Of a DNA stretch of 64,000 nucleotides, positions 42,964 through 51,042 are shown one piece after another. Made by a program: the position numbers and the translations under genes. Numbering within the stretch: the first letter of the stretch is position 1; the number at the start of each line of letters is the position of its first letter. Below the pieces are notes generated by a model. The model searched no databases and had not been told where the DNA came from. It saw only the letters and a list, made by a program, of their open reading frames with translations. Source of the DNA: Chitinophaga qingshengii (lineage in GTDB: Bacteria; Bacteroidota; Bacteroidia; Chitinophagales; Chitinophagaceae); NCBI RefSeq assembly GCF_014529935.1, contig NZ_JACVFC010000004.1, forward strand, positions 310,001-374,000, read 5' to 3'.

Positions 42964-44196
42964 ATGAAAAAATATAAACGGGTTATCATCGTGGTGGTTA
43001 TACTACTGTTGGCGTTGCTCATCTGGTTTGTTTTTATCAGGAAGAAACGCCAGCAGATAACGATTGATACCGTACAACCTGCCTATGGTCATATAGCCAC
43101 TACCGTTACTGCCACCGGTACCGTTCAACCGGTGGATACCGTTGCTGTGGGCGCTCAGGTGTCCGGTACGCTGAAATACCTGTACGTGGATTTTAACTCG
43201 AAAGTAAAAAAAGGAGAGAAGCTGGGAGAGCTGGACAAGGTGCTGTTTCAGGCACAGGTAGACCAGTTCCGCGCCAACCTGCAGGTGTCGCAATCCAACC
43301 TGGATTATCAGAACAACAACTTCCACCGGCAGGAGCTGCTGTATAAAACCGGCGCTATTGCCAAAGCAGATTATGATGTGGCCTACAATCAACTGGGACA
43401 GGCAAAAGCGCAGGTGGCCAGCGTAAACGCACAGCTGGCATCGGCCCTGAAAAATCTCTCTTTTACAGATATTATTTCGCCCATCAATGGGGTGGTACTC
43501 AACAGGAGCGTGAGCGTAGGACAAACCGTGGCCGCGAGTTTCAACACACCTACCTTGTTTGTGATTGCCAAGGACATTACCAAAATGCAGGTAGAAGCCA
43601 GTGTAGACGAAGCTGATATTGGCGCCGTAAAAGACTCGCAGCGGGTGACCTTTACGGTAGACGCCTACCTGGAAGATGTGTTTGCCGGCAATGTCCAGGA
43701 GATCCGCTTGCAACCCTCCGTATCGTCTAATGTGGTGACGTATAATACCATCATCAATGCCTCCAATGAATCCATGAAGCTGAAGCCGGGCATGACGGCC
43801 AACGTGACCATCTATACTGCGGAGAAAGACAGTGTGTTGCTATTGCCTGTAAAGGCACTCAAGTTCCGCCCGGATTCTGCCTTACTAAAAGATTATGTGA
43901 TCGTGAGCGCCATCGGTCACCGGCAGCGGCAAGGGCCTCCGGCAGATACGAGCGGCAAGTTCAGAAGTGTGGAAAGGGTAGGCTCTTCCAATTATGTATG
44001 GGTATTACGGGGCGATACCCTGTTACAGAAACATATTCGTACAGGCCTCAACGATAATACGCAGATAGAAGTTATCCACGGCCTCACGCCGCAGGACGCC
44101 GTGATAACGGCTGTCAATGGTAGTTCAGGTCCGGCTGCGGCAGCCGGTAATAAAAGCCCGTTCTTGCCTAAGATGGGAGGAGGGCGCAGACGATGA
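42964..44196 (+). CDS. MacA/HlyD-type periplasmic adaptor
   Basis: A 410-residue protein anchored by one N-terminal helix (residues 7-24). A lipoyl-like half (VTATGTVQPVDTVAVGAQVSGTLKYLYVDFNSKVKKGEKLGELD), an alpha-helical hairpin (about 98-155) and a second lipoyl half (LSFTDIISPINGVVLNRSVSVGQTV) follow, then a beta-barrel domain and a membrane-proximal domain. It links the inner-membrane ABC transporter to the TolC-type duct. Its last four bases overlap the start of the ATPase gene. Confidence 0.93.
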   Translation: MKKYKRVIIVVVILLLALLIWFVFIRKKRQQITIDTVQPAYGHIATTVTATGTVQPVDTVAVGAQVSGTLKYLYVDFNSKVKKGEKLGELDKVLFQAQVDQFRANLQVSQSNLDYQNNNFHRQELLYKTGAIAKADYDVAYNQLGQAKAQVASVNAQLASALKNLSFTDIISPINGVVLNRSVSVGQTVAASFNTPTLFVIAKDITKMQVEASVDEADIGAVKDSQRVTFTVDAYLEDVFAGNVQEIRLQPSVSSNVVTYNTIINASNESMKLKPGMTANVTIYTAEKDSVLLLPVKALKFRPDSALLKDYVIVSAIGHRQRQGPPADTSGKFRSVERVGSSNYVWVLRGDTLLQKHIRTGLNDNTQIEVIHGLTPQDAVITAVNGSSGPAAAAGNKSPFLPKMGGGRRR

Positions 44197-44939
44197 GCAA
44201 CAAGATCCTGGAACTGCAACAAATCAAGCGTGAGTTTGTCATGGGCACGGAGGTGGTCCGCGCATTAAAAGGTGTTTCTTTTGATGTATATGCCGGTGAA
44301 TTTGTGACTATCATGGGCAGCAGCGGGTCCGGTAAAACTACGCTGCTCAACCTCCTGGGTTGTCTCGACAAGCCCACTGCGGGCGAGTATCTGCTGGATG
44401 GTGTCAATGTCAGTCACCTCTCGCGTAATGAGCTGGCCAGGTTGCGTAACCGGAAAATAGGGTTCGTGTTTCAGGCCTATAACCTGCTACCCCGTACTTC
44501 CGCGCTGGAGAATGTAGAACTACCGTTGTTCTACAATCCCTCCCTGTCGGTATCGGAGAGAAAGGAAAAGGCGATCAAAGCCCTGGAAGCGGTGAAACTG
44601 GCCGACCGGCTGGATCATACACCCAGCCAGCTTTCCGGCGGACAGCAACAAAGGGTCGCTATCGCCCGTGCGCTGGTAAACCAGCCGGTGATGATCCTGG
44701 CAGATGAGGCTACCGGTAACCTGGATACCCGTACATCCTACGAGATCATGTCGCTTATGCAGGACCTCAACAAAGACGGTAAAACGATCGTCTTTGTGAC
44801 CCATGAGCCGGATATCGCCGCCTTTAGCAGCCGCACCGTCATGCTGCGCGATGGTAAGGTGGTAAAGGATACGGTCAATGAAAATGTTCGCTCGGCTAAA
44901 GAGGCGCTGGACGCCCTGCCGCCGGCAGATGATTACTAA
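44193..44939 (+). CDS. MacB/LolD-type ABC transporter ATPase
   Basis: A 248-residue nucleotide-binding protein with Walker A GSSGSGKTTL (about residues 41-50), Q-loop FVFQAYNLLPRTSALENV, signature LSGGQQQR, Walker B MILADEATGNLD and the H-loop VFVTHEP. This is the MacB/LolD/FtsE-type subfamily. It energises the permease encoded 9 bases downstream. Confidence 0.96.
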   Translation: MSNKILELQQIKREFVMGTEVVRALKGVSFDVYAGEFVTIMGSSGSGKTTLLNLLGCLDKPTAGEYLLDGVNVSHLSRNELARLRNRKIGFVFQAYNLLPRTSALENVELPLFYNPSLSVSERKEKAIKALEAVKLADRLDHTPSQLSGGQQQRVAIARALVNQPVMILADEATGNLDTRTSYEIMSLMQDLNKDGKTIVFVTHEPDIAAFSSRTVMLRDGKVVKDTVNENVRSAKEALDALPPADDY

Positions 44940-44948
44940 CTAAACAAC

Positions 44949-46169
44949 ATGAGTGCGCTCAATCTCATACGGATCGCTTTTAAGGCGCTGCAACGCAACA
45001 AGCTGCGGGCTTTCCTGACCATGCTCGGTATTATTATCGGCGTGGCGGCGGTGATTGCCATGGTGGCTATTGGGGAAGGCTCTAAAGAAAGTATCCAGTC
45101 CCAGCTGAGCGCTATGGGCTCCAATATGATCACGGTGCTGCCGTCCAGTAACGTGTCTGGCGGGGTGCGGGTGGAGGGGGCCAGCTTTCAGACACTCACC
45201 ATCGTAGATGTAAAAGCCATACAGAAGAATGCCGAACATGTGAGTGCCGTATCGCCTGTATCTTCTACCAAAGGTCAGGCTATCTATGGGGCGCTCAACT
45301 GGCCCACCAGTTTACAAGGCGTAGCGCCTTCCTACTTCGATATCCGTAAACTGGAGATAGCCGATGGCGTTAGTTTCACCGATGCGGATGTAGCTACTGC
45401 GGCCAAAGTATGCGTATTGGGGAAAACCGTCATCGATAACCTGTTCCCCAGCGGGGAAAGCCCGGTAGGCAAAGTGATCCGGCTGAATTCGATACCGCTG
45501 CAGGTGATCGGCACCCTGGTACCCAAGGGACAAAGCTCTTTCGGACAGGACCAGGACGATATCATCCTCACTCCCTATACGACCGTACAAAAACGTATCC
45601 TGGCCACGATCTATTTTCAAAGTATCTATGCCTCCGCTGTCAGTGAAGGGACTTCTGCCCTGGCTACTGACGAGATCATAGACATACTGCGGGAAACGCA
45701 CCGGCTTCGCCCCACCGATGAAAACAATTTCCAGGTAAGAACCATGGAAGAGCTGATTAAAACACTGAGCTCTACCAGCAGTTTACTCACCATTCTGTTA
45801 ACCGCCATTGCGGGTATTTCCCTGGTTATCGGTGGTATCGGCATCATGAATATCATGTACGTGTCTGTAACGGAACGTACCCGGGAAATCGGGCTACGCA
45901 TGTCTATCGGCGCCCGTGGGGTGGATATACTGTTGCAGTTCCTGGTAGAAGCGATCATCATCAGCGTTACCGGCGGCGTCATCGGTGTGATATTGGGTAT
46001 CACTACCGCGGAAGTGATCACACTCACGCTGGGATGGCCTACTATTGTTTCTGAATCCTCTATTGTGTTGTCGTTTATGGTATGTGCGCTTACAGGTGTT
46101 TTCTTTGGTTATTACCCGGCGCAGGCAGCCTCCCGCCTGGATCCGATAGAAGCGTTGCGCTACGAATAG
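44949..46169 (+). CDS. MacB-type ABC transporter permease
   Basis: A 406-residue protein with one N-terminal helix (about 20-41, LRAFLTMLGIIIGVAAVIAMVAIGEG), a large periplasmic MacB_PCD domain (about 45-260), and three C-terminal helices of the FtsX domain (LTAIAGISLVIGGIGIMNIMYVSVTERTREIGLRMSIGA...). The SRLDPIEALRYE end is standard for MacB permeases. The operon of four genes exports an unknown substrate, such as macrolide-like compounds, peptides or lipids. Confidence 0.95.
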   Translation: MSALNLIRIAFKALQRNKLRAFLTMLGIIIGVAAVIAMVAIGEGSKESIQSQLSAMGSNMITVLPSSNVSGGVRVEGASFQTLTIVDVKAIQKNAEHVSAVSPVSSTKGQAIYGALNWPTSLQGVAPSYFDIRKLEIADGVSFTDADVATAAKVCVLGKTVIDNLFPSGESPVGKVIRLNSIPLQVIGTLVPKGQSSFGQDQDDIILTPYTTVQKRILATIYFQSIYASAVSEGTSALATDEIIDILRETHRLRPTDENNFQVRTMEELIKTLSSTSSLLTILLTAIAGISLVIGGIGIMNIMYVSVTERTREIGLRMSIGARGVDILLQFLVEAIIISVTGGVIGVILGITTAEVITLTLGWPTIVSESSIVLSFMVCALTGVFFGYYPAQAASRLDPIEALRYE

Positions 46170-46199
46170 GGTCTTGATAATTTTATGTGCGACAGATAC

Positions 46200-46241
46200 C
46201 GTCAAAAAATAAAACCGTCCGGGACGCTGCCAGGACGGTTT
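46200..46241 (-). terminator. Terminator between convergent transcripts
   Basis: AAACCGTCC (46212-46220) pairs with GGACGGTTT (46233-46241). On the minus strand the T-rich run TTTTATTTTTT follows, ending the small exported-protein gene; on the plus strand only three T residues follow. Confidence 0.8.
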
Positions 46242-46266
46242 CAGATATACGATTTCAACTTACAAC

Positions 46267-46581
46267 TTACTCTTTCTTGTCGTGAATCTGTGATGGTTTC
46301 AGATATACCTTTTTACCCTTTTCGTCGACAATATATTTTTTGTCTTTTCTATTGATGTAAACAGTTTCTCCATGCGGACCTTCTTTGCCTTTGTATATTT
46401 TATCGGTGACGGCGGAAGCGCCTTTTACTGCGATGGAGGCTGTTTTGTTACCTATCTTTTCGGCAGTGCTGTCGACTTTGTTTTTTTTATGCTGTGCAAA
46501 AACTGCCTGTGCAGGTAAAGTAGCCACTGCGCCAAAAGCGAGGGCAAGCAACACGGCGGAAATACTTTTTGGAGCTTTCAT
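46267..46581 (-). CDS. Small exported protein of unknown function
   Basis: A 104-residue protein from the ATG at 46581. A signal peptide (MKAPKSISAVLLALAFGAVA...) is followed by a lysine-rich soluble part (GPHGETVYINRKDKKYIVDEKGKKVYL). The last region resembles short PBCV-type or hydrophilic repeats. I do not recognise a family. It is convergent with the efflux operon. Confidence 0.6.
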   Translation of the reverse strand: MKAPKSISAVLLALAFGAVATLPAQAVFAQHKKNKVDSTAEKIGNKTASIAVKGASAVTDKIYKGKEGPHGETVYINRKDKKYIVDEKGKKVYLKPSQIHDKKE

Positions 46582-46786
46582 AATTATAATCTTTTTTAGG
46601 TGAACAACTTGATTGTTGTGAGCGTTAATCCAATTTTGATGCCATTCCAAAATACTTTTTCTGCAGCGTTGAAAAATAAAGAATTACAGATGTCGCTTTT
46701 TTGTGCTGGAAAAGGAATACCGGGGATTTTCCCCATGGCAGTATAAGGACTTTTTCGTATATTGGTTAACGAGATAACCTGTGTCT

Positions 46787-47392
46787 ATGAGATATTCGAA
46801 TGGTCTGTACCTGTCTGTTCCTACACCTTGCGGGGAGAATTGGGAAAAAATGACCAATACTGCTGCGGGTAAACACTGCGATAGTTGTGCTAAAACCGTA
46901 ATAGACTTCTCCTATATGACGGATGCTGAAATTTTTGCTGTTATCAATAACAGCCATCGGGAAGTTTGTGGCCGTTTCCAGGACCACCAGCTCAACAGGC
47001 TTATCCAACCACCGGCATCTCCCCGCAAAACTTTTTTACCCGCTTTATTACTTACTGCTGGTCTTATTACAGGTATTGCCAACTATTCCTATGCGGAAGC
47101 AAGGGGCTTTGAAAAGGTGGAAATGGCATTGTCATCAGTGCCTAAAGATACTGTGCAGCAGCAGCCCATGAAACAATACGATTTGCCTGAAGTACAGGTT
47201 ACCGCATATCCGCGTTCCATAGGAAAAGTGGTGATAACCTGTTCTGTTATTAAAAGTTCAGTGCAGCCAAAGGATGCCACGGATGACCGGCTGCAGTCAG
47301 CAGGGGGTAGCATGCTGCGTCGCAACATGATAGACCCGATATATCCTACGGATGATGAACGCCGCCAGAAAAAAAAGAAACGTTGGTTTTAA
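46787..47392 (+). CDS. Single-pass membrane protein with N-terminal Cys-rich module
   Basis: About 201 residues from the ATG at 46787 (a GTG lies 6 bases upstream). The N-terminus has VPTPCGENWEKMTNTAAGKHCDSCAKTVIDF, with a Cys at about 15 and a C-x2-C pair at about 31-34, followed by CGRF at about 61. This is a recurring N-terminal module in Chitinophagaceae proteins, as far as I recall. One membrane helix lies at about 83-101. The C-terminal half is extended and ends in a very basic RRQKKKKRW. Metal binding by the cysteines is plausible. Function unknown. Confidence 0.6.
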   Translation: MRYSNGLYLSVPTPCGENWEKMTNTAAGKHCDSCAKTVIDFSYMTDAEIFAVINNSHREVCGRFQDHQLNRLIQPPASPRKTFLPALLLTAGLITGIANYSYAEARGFEKVEMALSSVPKDTVQQQPMKQYDLPEVQVTAYPRSIGKVVITCSVIKSSVQPKDATDDRLQSAGGSMLRRNMIDPIYPTDDERRQKKKKRWF

Positions 47393-47442
47393 ATATACTT
47401 TGAGCTTGTCTTAATTATTCCGGTTGTTTGCCACAACCAACA

Positions 47443-47482
47443 AAACAACCCTTCCGGATGCCCGTTTCCGAAAGGGTTGTTT
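47443..47482. terminator. Bidirectional terminator
   Basis: AAACAACCCTTCCGGA (47443-47458) pairs with TCCGAAAGGGTTGTTT (47467-47482). It serves the Cys-module gene and the convergent NTF2-like gene. Confidence 0.8.
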
Positions 47483-47517
47483 CATTTTGCGGAGTGCCGG
47501 ATGCCTGGCAAACGCGT

Positions 47518-47913
47518 CTAATTGCCCCAGAACTGGTCTTCATGCGCCAGGTCAGCAGCATATACTTTAGCTGCCACAATCTGACCATCTTTTACCGTAT
47601 ATACGTCTACGTTATCAGTGTCCAGTGTGGCGCCCGGACGGGATGCTTTCCAGTTTAATACTACCGCAGCCTGATCGCCGTTAACGGTAATGGATTTAAC
47701 ATCAGATAAAGTCATGGTATTGGCAGATACTTCAAACATACCGCCTACCATTTGAAATACTTCCCCACTGGAGTTTTTGGTGCCGGAAAAGCGGTTGTTG
47801 CCCGGCTGGTGCCATTGGATCTCAGGATGCAGCAAAGCGCCCAGTTTTTCAAGGTCTACCTGTTGAACAGCGGTAACAAATGCTTTTACGACGGATAAGG
47901 TTTGATTTTCCAT
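47518..47913 (-). CDS. NTF2-like (SnoaL-type) protein
   Basis: A 131-residue alpha+beta cone-fold protein. It shows VVKAFVTAVQQVDLEKLGALLHPEIQWHQPG at the N-terminus and VDVYTVKDGQIVAAKVYAADLAHEDQFWG at the end, the usual pattern of nuclear-transport-factor-2-family small enzymes or binding proteins. Substrate unknown. It is divergent from an AraC regulator gene, with direct repeats upstream that probably serve as its activator site. Confidence 0.85.
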   Translation of the reverse strand: MENQTLSVVKAFVTAVQQVDLEKLGALLHPEIQWHQPGNNRFSGTKNSSGEVFQMVGGMFEVSANTMTLSDVKSITVNGDQAAVVLNWKASRPGATLDTDNVDVYTVKDGQIVAAKVYAADLAHEDQFWGN

Positions 47914-47959
47914 GATGATATTTTTTTTTGAGTGATGAGTTATTGTTTGTTTGATGATA

Positions 47960-47967
47960 CAAAGCTA
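47960..47967 (-). promoter_or_regulatory. -7 box for the NTF2-like gene
   Basis: On the minus strand TAGCTTTG matches TAnnTTTG exactly, 47 bases before the start codon. The direct repeats at 47996 begin 29 bases upstream of it. Confidence 0.55.
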
Positions 47968-47995
47968 CTATCGGCGATAACCCTGTTGTTTATCT

Positions 47996-48029
47996 TTTCA
48001 CGACAACCATTTACCATTTCACGCCAACC
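47996..48029. promoter_or_regulatory. AraC-type direct-repeat operator
   Basis: TTTCACGACAACC (47996-48008) and TTTCACGCCAACC (48017-48029) are 13-base direct repeats, one mismatch, 21 bases apart (two helical turns). This geometry is classic for AraC-family activators, and an AraC gene is divergent at 48067. Confidence 0.7.
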
Positions 48030-48054
48030 TGTTTTTTATACCGTGGCGGATAAA

Positions 48055-48062
48055 TAACTTTA
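48055..48062 (+). promoter_or_regulatory. -7-like box before the AraC gene
   Basis: TAACTTTA lies four bases before the ATG at 48067, so the transcript may be leaderless. Confidence 0.4.
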
Positions 48063-48066
48063 GGAT

Positions 48067-49062
48067 ATGAAAGAACTAGTATTAGCTATCATCGCATATG
48101 CCGTGCAGCGTGATATAGATGCGGCGAGGCTTTGCAAGCTGGCAGGCATTAACCTGGCCGCTTTAAAGAAAACCAATACACCTCCTGTTACGCCACAGCA
48201 GCTGGATGCGCTGTGGTTGCATGGTGTGCAGCTGTCCAATGATCCGTTGTTGGGATTGCATTTCGCAGCTGCTGTGCAGCCGGCAGCATTGGGCGTGGTA
48301 GGACAGATTATTCAGACCAGCGCCACGGTGGGCGAGGCGCTGACGCATGCGGTGGCATTAACGCATATATTGACAGATCGATGCCGGCTGGAAATAGCAC
48401 GGAATAACAAAAACTTTACGATACGTTACATTCCGGCGACGGGTAACGGGAACGAGCCTACGGCTGGTCTTCGTACCTTAATAGAGCTGCTGATGGTGAT
48501 CACCATTTATGAGCTATCCGGACTGATGCTGGAAAAGATTGTTCCCCAGGCGGTAAGGTTGCCCTACCACGTACCCGATGAAGCAGCCTATGAACAGATA
48601 TTCCGGTGCCGCCCGGTGAAGCGTACGGGGGAATATGCGCTGGTGTTTGACAGCCGGTACTGGGAGGAGCCGATACTAACGGCCAATTATGAACTGCAGG
48701 AGCTACTGTTGAAAAAAGTAGCAGCCGTGGCGCAGCAATCATCTACCCAAAATACCCTGCAAATAAGGGTATACAATCACCTGTTGGCCAACTCTTACCT
48801 GGGTATTATATCGTTGGAGGATATGGCGGCCAATTTTAACCTGAGTCCGCGTAGTCTGCAACGTAAGCTGAAGGAAGAAGGAGTGAAGTACCAGGAAGTA
48901 GCCGATGCGGTGCGAAAATCGCTGGCCTTGTATTATATCTCGTCCGGTAATTATCCGCTAAAGGACATTTCGTATATGCTGGGGTATAACGAACTGAGTG
49001 CTTTTACCCGTGCTTTCAGGCGGTGGACGGGCAGCAGTCCGTTACAATATCAGTCGTTGTAG
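48067..49062 (+). CDS. AraC-family regulator, Arabinose_bd-type N-terminus
   Basis: A 331-residue regulator. The N-terminal ~200 residues follow the OruR/AraC_E type (PVTPQQLDALWLHGVQLSNDPLLGLHFAAAVQPAALGVVGQIIQTSATVGEAL). The C-terminal ~95 residues are the DNA-binding part (SLEDMAANFNLSPRSLQRKLKEEGVKYQEVADAVRKSLA and PLKDISYMLGYNELSAFTRAFRRWTGSSPLQYQ). It probably activates the divergent NTF2-like gene through the direct repeats. Its 3' end overlaps the convergent SMI1/KNR4 gene by 13 bases. Confidence 0.93.
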   Translation: MKELVLAIIAYAVQRDIDAARLCKLAGINLAALKKTNTPPVTPQQLDALWLHGVQLSNDPLLGLHFAAAVQPAALGVVGQIIQTSATVGEALTHAVALTHILTDRCRLEIARNNKNFTIRYIPATGNGNEPTAGLRTLIELLMVITIYELSGLMLEKIVPQAVRLPYHVPDEAAYEQIFRCRPVKRTGEYALVFDSRYWEEPILTANYELQELLLKKVAAVAQQSSTQNTLQIRVYNHLLANSYLGIISLEDMAANFNLSPRSLQRKLKEEGVKYQEVADAVRKSLALYYISSGNYPLKDISYMLGYNELSAFTRAFRRWTGSSPLQYQSL

Positions 49063-49637
49063 TTGAGGGAGGTGCTTTTGTTGACAATGCCCCACTTTTT
49101 AACAAAAATATAATCCCCTCTTTCGATGGCATCAATGTAGCGGTCTATCCATTCCCGGAAGGAACGTGCTACGATTTCGCGGTGGCCGTCATCATGCCAG
49201 AGGGTGATGATCTGGCCGTAGTTGCCTTCGGGGGCCGGGTCCAGGTCAATGCAGACAAAGTTACCGAAGCCATCGGCTGTAAAGGGTATCCACCGGGGAT
49301 TCCACCAATCGGCCCGGATACCGGTGTCCGGCTCGGAGGCGATGGGCTCGTCATTGTAGGTAAAAGTACCCGAAGCAATGAGGTCATGCCAGTAATGCCA
49401 TTTATTTTCGATCTCTTCCAGGGGTAACAGCTGGTCGCCATCTACCAGGCCGGGCCGGGCTTTACGCTGACCGTCATGTATGGCATAAAAATCTTTGAAA
49501 TCAGCCGGTATGGCTGCTTCGGTAAGTTTTTCAAGGGAGTCGAATGCACCGTATGATACCCCGGGATTCAGATGATGCAATAGTTTTGGGGCATACTGTC
49601 TCATCCAATTTTCCCATCTTGTCCAGTATTCTTGCAT
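49050..49637 (-). CDS. SMI1/KNR4-family protein
   Basis: A 195-residue soluble protein with the SUKH fold signature: IPADFKDFYAIHDGQ near residue 45, LLPLEEIENKWHYW, then WWNPRWIPFTADGFGNFVCIDLDPAPEGNYGQIITLWHDDGHREIVARSFREWIDRYI. SUKH proteins are often immunity proteins against polymorphic toxins but also occur as stand-alone housekeeping proteins. No toxin gene is adjacent, so an immunity role is not supported here. It overlaps the convergent AraC gene by 13 bases. Confidence 0.88.
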   Translation of the reverse strand: MQEYWTRWENWMRQYAPKLLHHLNPGVSYGAFDSLEKLTEAAIPADFKDFYAIHDGQRKARPGLVDGDQLLPLEEIENKWHYWHDLIASGTFTYNDEPIASEPDTGIRADWWNPRWIPFTADGFGNFVCIDLDPAPEGNYGQIITLWHDDGHREIVARSFREWIDRYIDAIERGDYIFVKKWGIVNKSTSLNYND

Positions 49638-49701
49638 ATGGTATGGGTTTAAACCGACTATAAAGATGTAAAAATTCGGCCATAAATAAAAGCGGGATAT
49701 G

Positions 49702-49733
49702 TTGCGGGCACGTGAAAGAAATCCCTACTTTTG
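49702..49733 (+). promoter_or_regulatory. Promoter with -33 and -7 boxes
   Basis: TTG (49702-49704) and TACTTTTG (49726-49733) are separated by 21 bases, close to the Bacteroidota sigma-ABfr consensus. The start codon of the acidic protein gene is 33 bases after the -7 box. Confidence 0.6.
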
Positions 49734-49766
49734 TAACCAGCATCATTTAAACGAAAACATACCACT

Positions 49767-50048
49767 ATGGCACAGTTACCTAAATTTCTGATCGCAGACG
49801 ATCCTGTAACAGATCCGGAGAACGAATATATTTTTCACACCGAGAAACCCCGCTTCTTTGCCAAACGTGTAGAAGAAGACGAAGAAACTGCCTACATCGA
49901 TATCATTGAAGAAATTGATGATGTAGAGGCCTTCTACAAAAGCGCTCCGGAAAAGAAACAGGAACTGCTTGAACAACTGGAAGACTGGTACTACTCTTAC
50001 ATGGAATGGCTGGAAGACGACGGCGAGGAAGAAGATGAGGAAGAATAG
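49767..50048 (+). CDS. Small, strongly acidic protein of unknown function
   Basis: A 93-residue protein, rich in Glu and Asp throughout, ending in DDGEEEDEEE. The N-terminal AQLPKFLIADDPVTDPENEYIFHTEKPRF is followed by helical, acidic sequence (YKSAPEKKQELLEQLEDWYYSYMEWL). There is no signal or membrane segment, so it is cytosolic. It has a textbook promoter and a strong terminator of its own, which suggests solid expression. It may be a partner or chaperone for a basic protein or nucleic-acid-binding surface; this is a guess. Confidence 0.75.
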   Translation: MAQLPKFLIADDPVTDPENEYIFHTEKPRFFAKRVEEDEETAYIDIIEEIDDVEAFYKSAPEKKQELLEQLEDWYYSYMEWLEDDGEEEDEEE

Positions 50049-50066
50049 TAACTGCAAGAAATTGAA

Positions 50067-50097
50067 AAGCGTCCGCCACGTCGGCGGGCGCTTTTTT
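50067..50097 (+). terminator. Rho-independent terminator
   Basis: AAGCGTCCGCC (50067-50077) pairs with GGCGGGCGCTT (50083-50093 region) around ACGTC, followed by six T residues. Confidence 0.88.
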
Positions 50098-50106
50098 GTT
50101 GCATGA

Positions 50107-50958
50107 TCAGTTAGGTTGTAATTGTAATTGCAACTCTTTTCTGAATGCAGACGGATTGACCCCTTTGTATTTTTTGAACATCCTGTTGAGATGACTTTCA
50201 TCGGTAAAACCCAGCTCATAGGCTATTTCACCTACCCGCATGCTGCTGTATTGCAGTCTCGTTTCCACCAGTTTCAGTTTGTATTGCATAATATACTGCT
50301 GTAAGCTATCCCCGTTATTCCTTTTAAAATACTCACTCAGGTAAGTAGGGGAGATATTGAAATGCGATGCGATCTGTTCGGCCCGCAGCTTCTCCGGAGC
50401 GTAAATATTTTCGTGGATATAATGCAGGATATTGAGCGGTCCTTCACTTTTGCCCGGCTGCCTGGATGATTCCGGTAACTGGCTGGAAATATTACGCGCT
50501 ACAATCACCAGGATGGTATTGACAATCTGTTGAGATAAGGTCTTGTGATATGGTTGCTGGTTCACCTGTTCCCGGATCAGGGCTTCTATCAGTGATTTTA
50601 CCAATGGTTTGTCACTTTTATTTTTCAGCAGGCAACCCGGCAGGTGATTGTTATTCTGGAAGATGAATTCCAGCTGTTGTATCCACTCTTTAGGCTGATT
50701 TTTTAAGTAGATGTCATTAAAGCGGATAAAGAAAAACTTGGTGCTGGCATTTATCTGAAAGGAATGATAATCCTGCGGCATGAGCAGGAACAGTTTGTCG
50801 GCGCTGTACGGCAGCTGGTTTTTATTCACGCACTGCAGGCCGCTGCCCTCTATAATGTACACCAATTCAAAGAAATTGTGTTTATGAGGCTCTATCGGGC
50901 ACTCCGTGCATTCCCGGAACTCGATCTCAAAAGGCTGGTATAAGTTCTCTTGTATCAT
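50107..50958 (-). CDS. AraC-family regulator with cupin N-terminus
   Basis: A 283-residue regulator. A cupin sensor occupies about residues 10-90 (PHKHNFFELVYIIEGSGLQCVNKNQLPYSADKLFLLMPQDYHSF). The DNA-binding domain is at about 185-280 (LRAEQIASHFNISPTYLSEYFKRNNGDSLQQYIMQYKLKLVETRL and VGEIAYELGFTDESHLNRMFKKYKGVNPSAFRKEL). It is divergent from the DoxX gene, with a TTTGTACAAA palindrome between them, and likely controls it. Confidence 0.93.
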   Translation of the reverse strand: MIQENLYQPFEIEFRECTECPIEPHKHNFFELVYIIEGSGLQCVNKNQLPYSADKLFLLMPQDYHSFQINASTKFFFIRFNDIYLKNQPKEWIQQLEFIFQNNNHLPGCLLKNKSDKPLVKSLIEALIREQVNQQPYHKTLSQQIVNTILVIVARNISSQLPESSRQPGKSEGPLNILHYIHENIYAPEKLRAEQIASHFNISPTYLSEYFKRNNGDSLQQYIMQYKLKLVETRLQYSSMRVGEIAYELGFTDESHLNRMFKKYKGVNPSAFRKELQLQLQPN

Positions 50959-50985
50959 CTTATAAATTTACAGAATGATCCCCTA

Positions 50986-50995
50986 TTTGTACAAA
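50986..50995. promoter_or_regulatory. Palindrome between divergent AraC and DoxX genes
   Basis: TTTGTACAAA is a perfect 10-base palindrome in the 84-base divergent region; a regulator site or a -33 element is possible. Confidence 0.35.
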
Positions 50996-51016
50996 GTATT
51001 TTACCGGCAAAAGGCG

Positions 51017-51024
51017 GACCTTTG
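51017..51024 (+). promoter_or_regulatory. -7-like box for the DoxX gene
   Basis: GACCTTTG, one base off the consensus, lies 18 bases before the ATG at 51043. Confidence 0.4.
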
Positions 51025-51042
51025 ATATATAAAATTACAATA

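Noticed and set aside
49050..49637. SMI1/KNR4 protein as part of a toxin-immunity system
   Set aside because: No toxin, Rhs, T6SS or ADP-ribosyltransferase-like gene nearby; neighbours are ordinary regulators.
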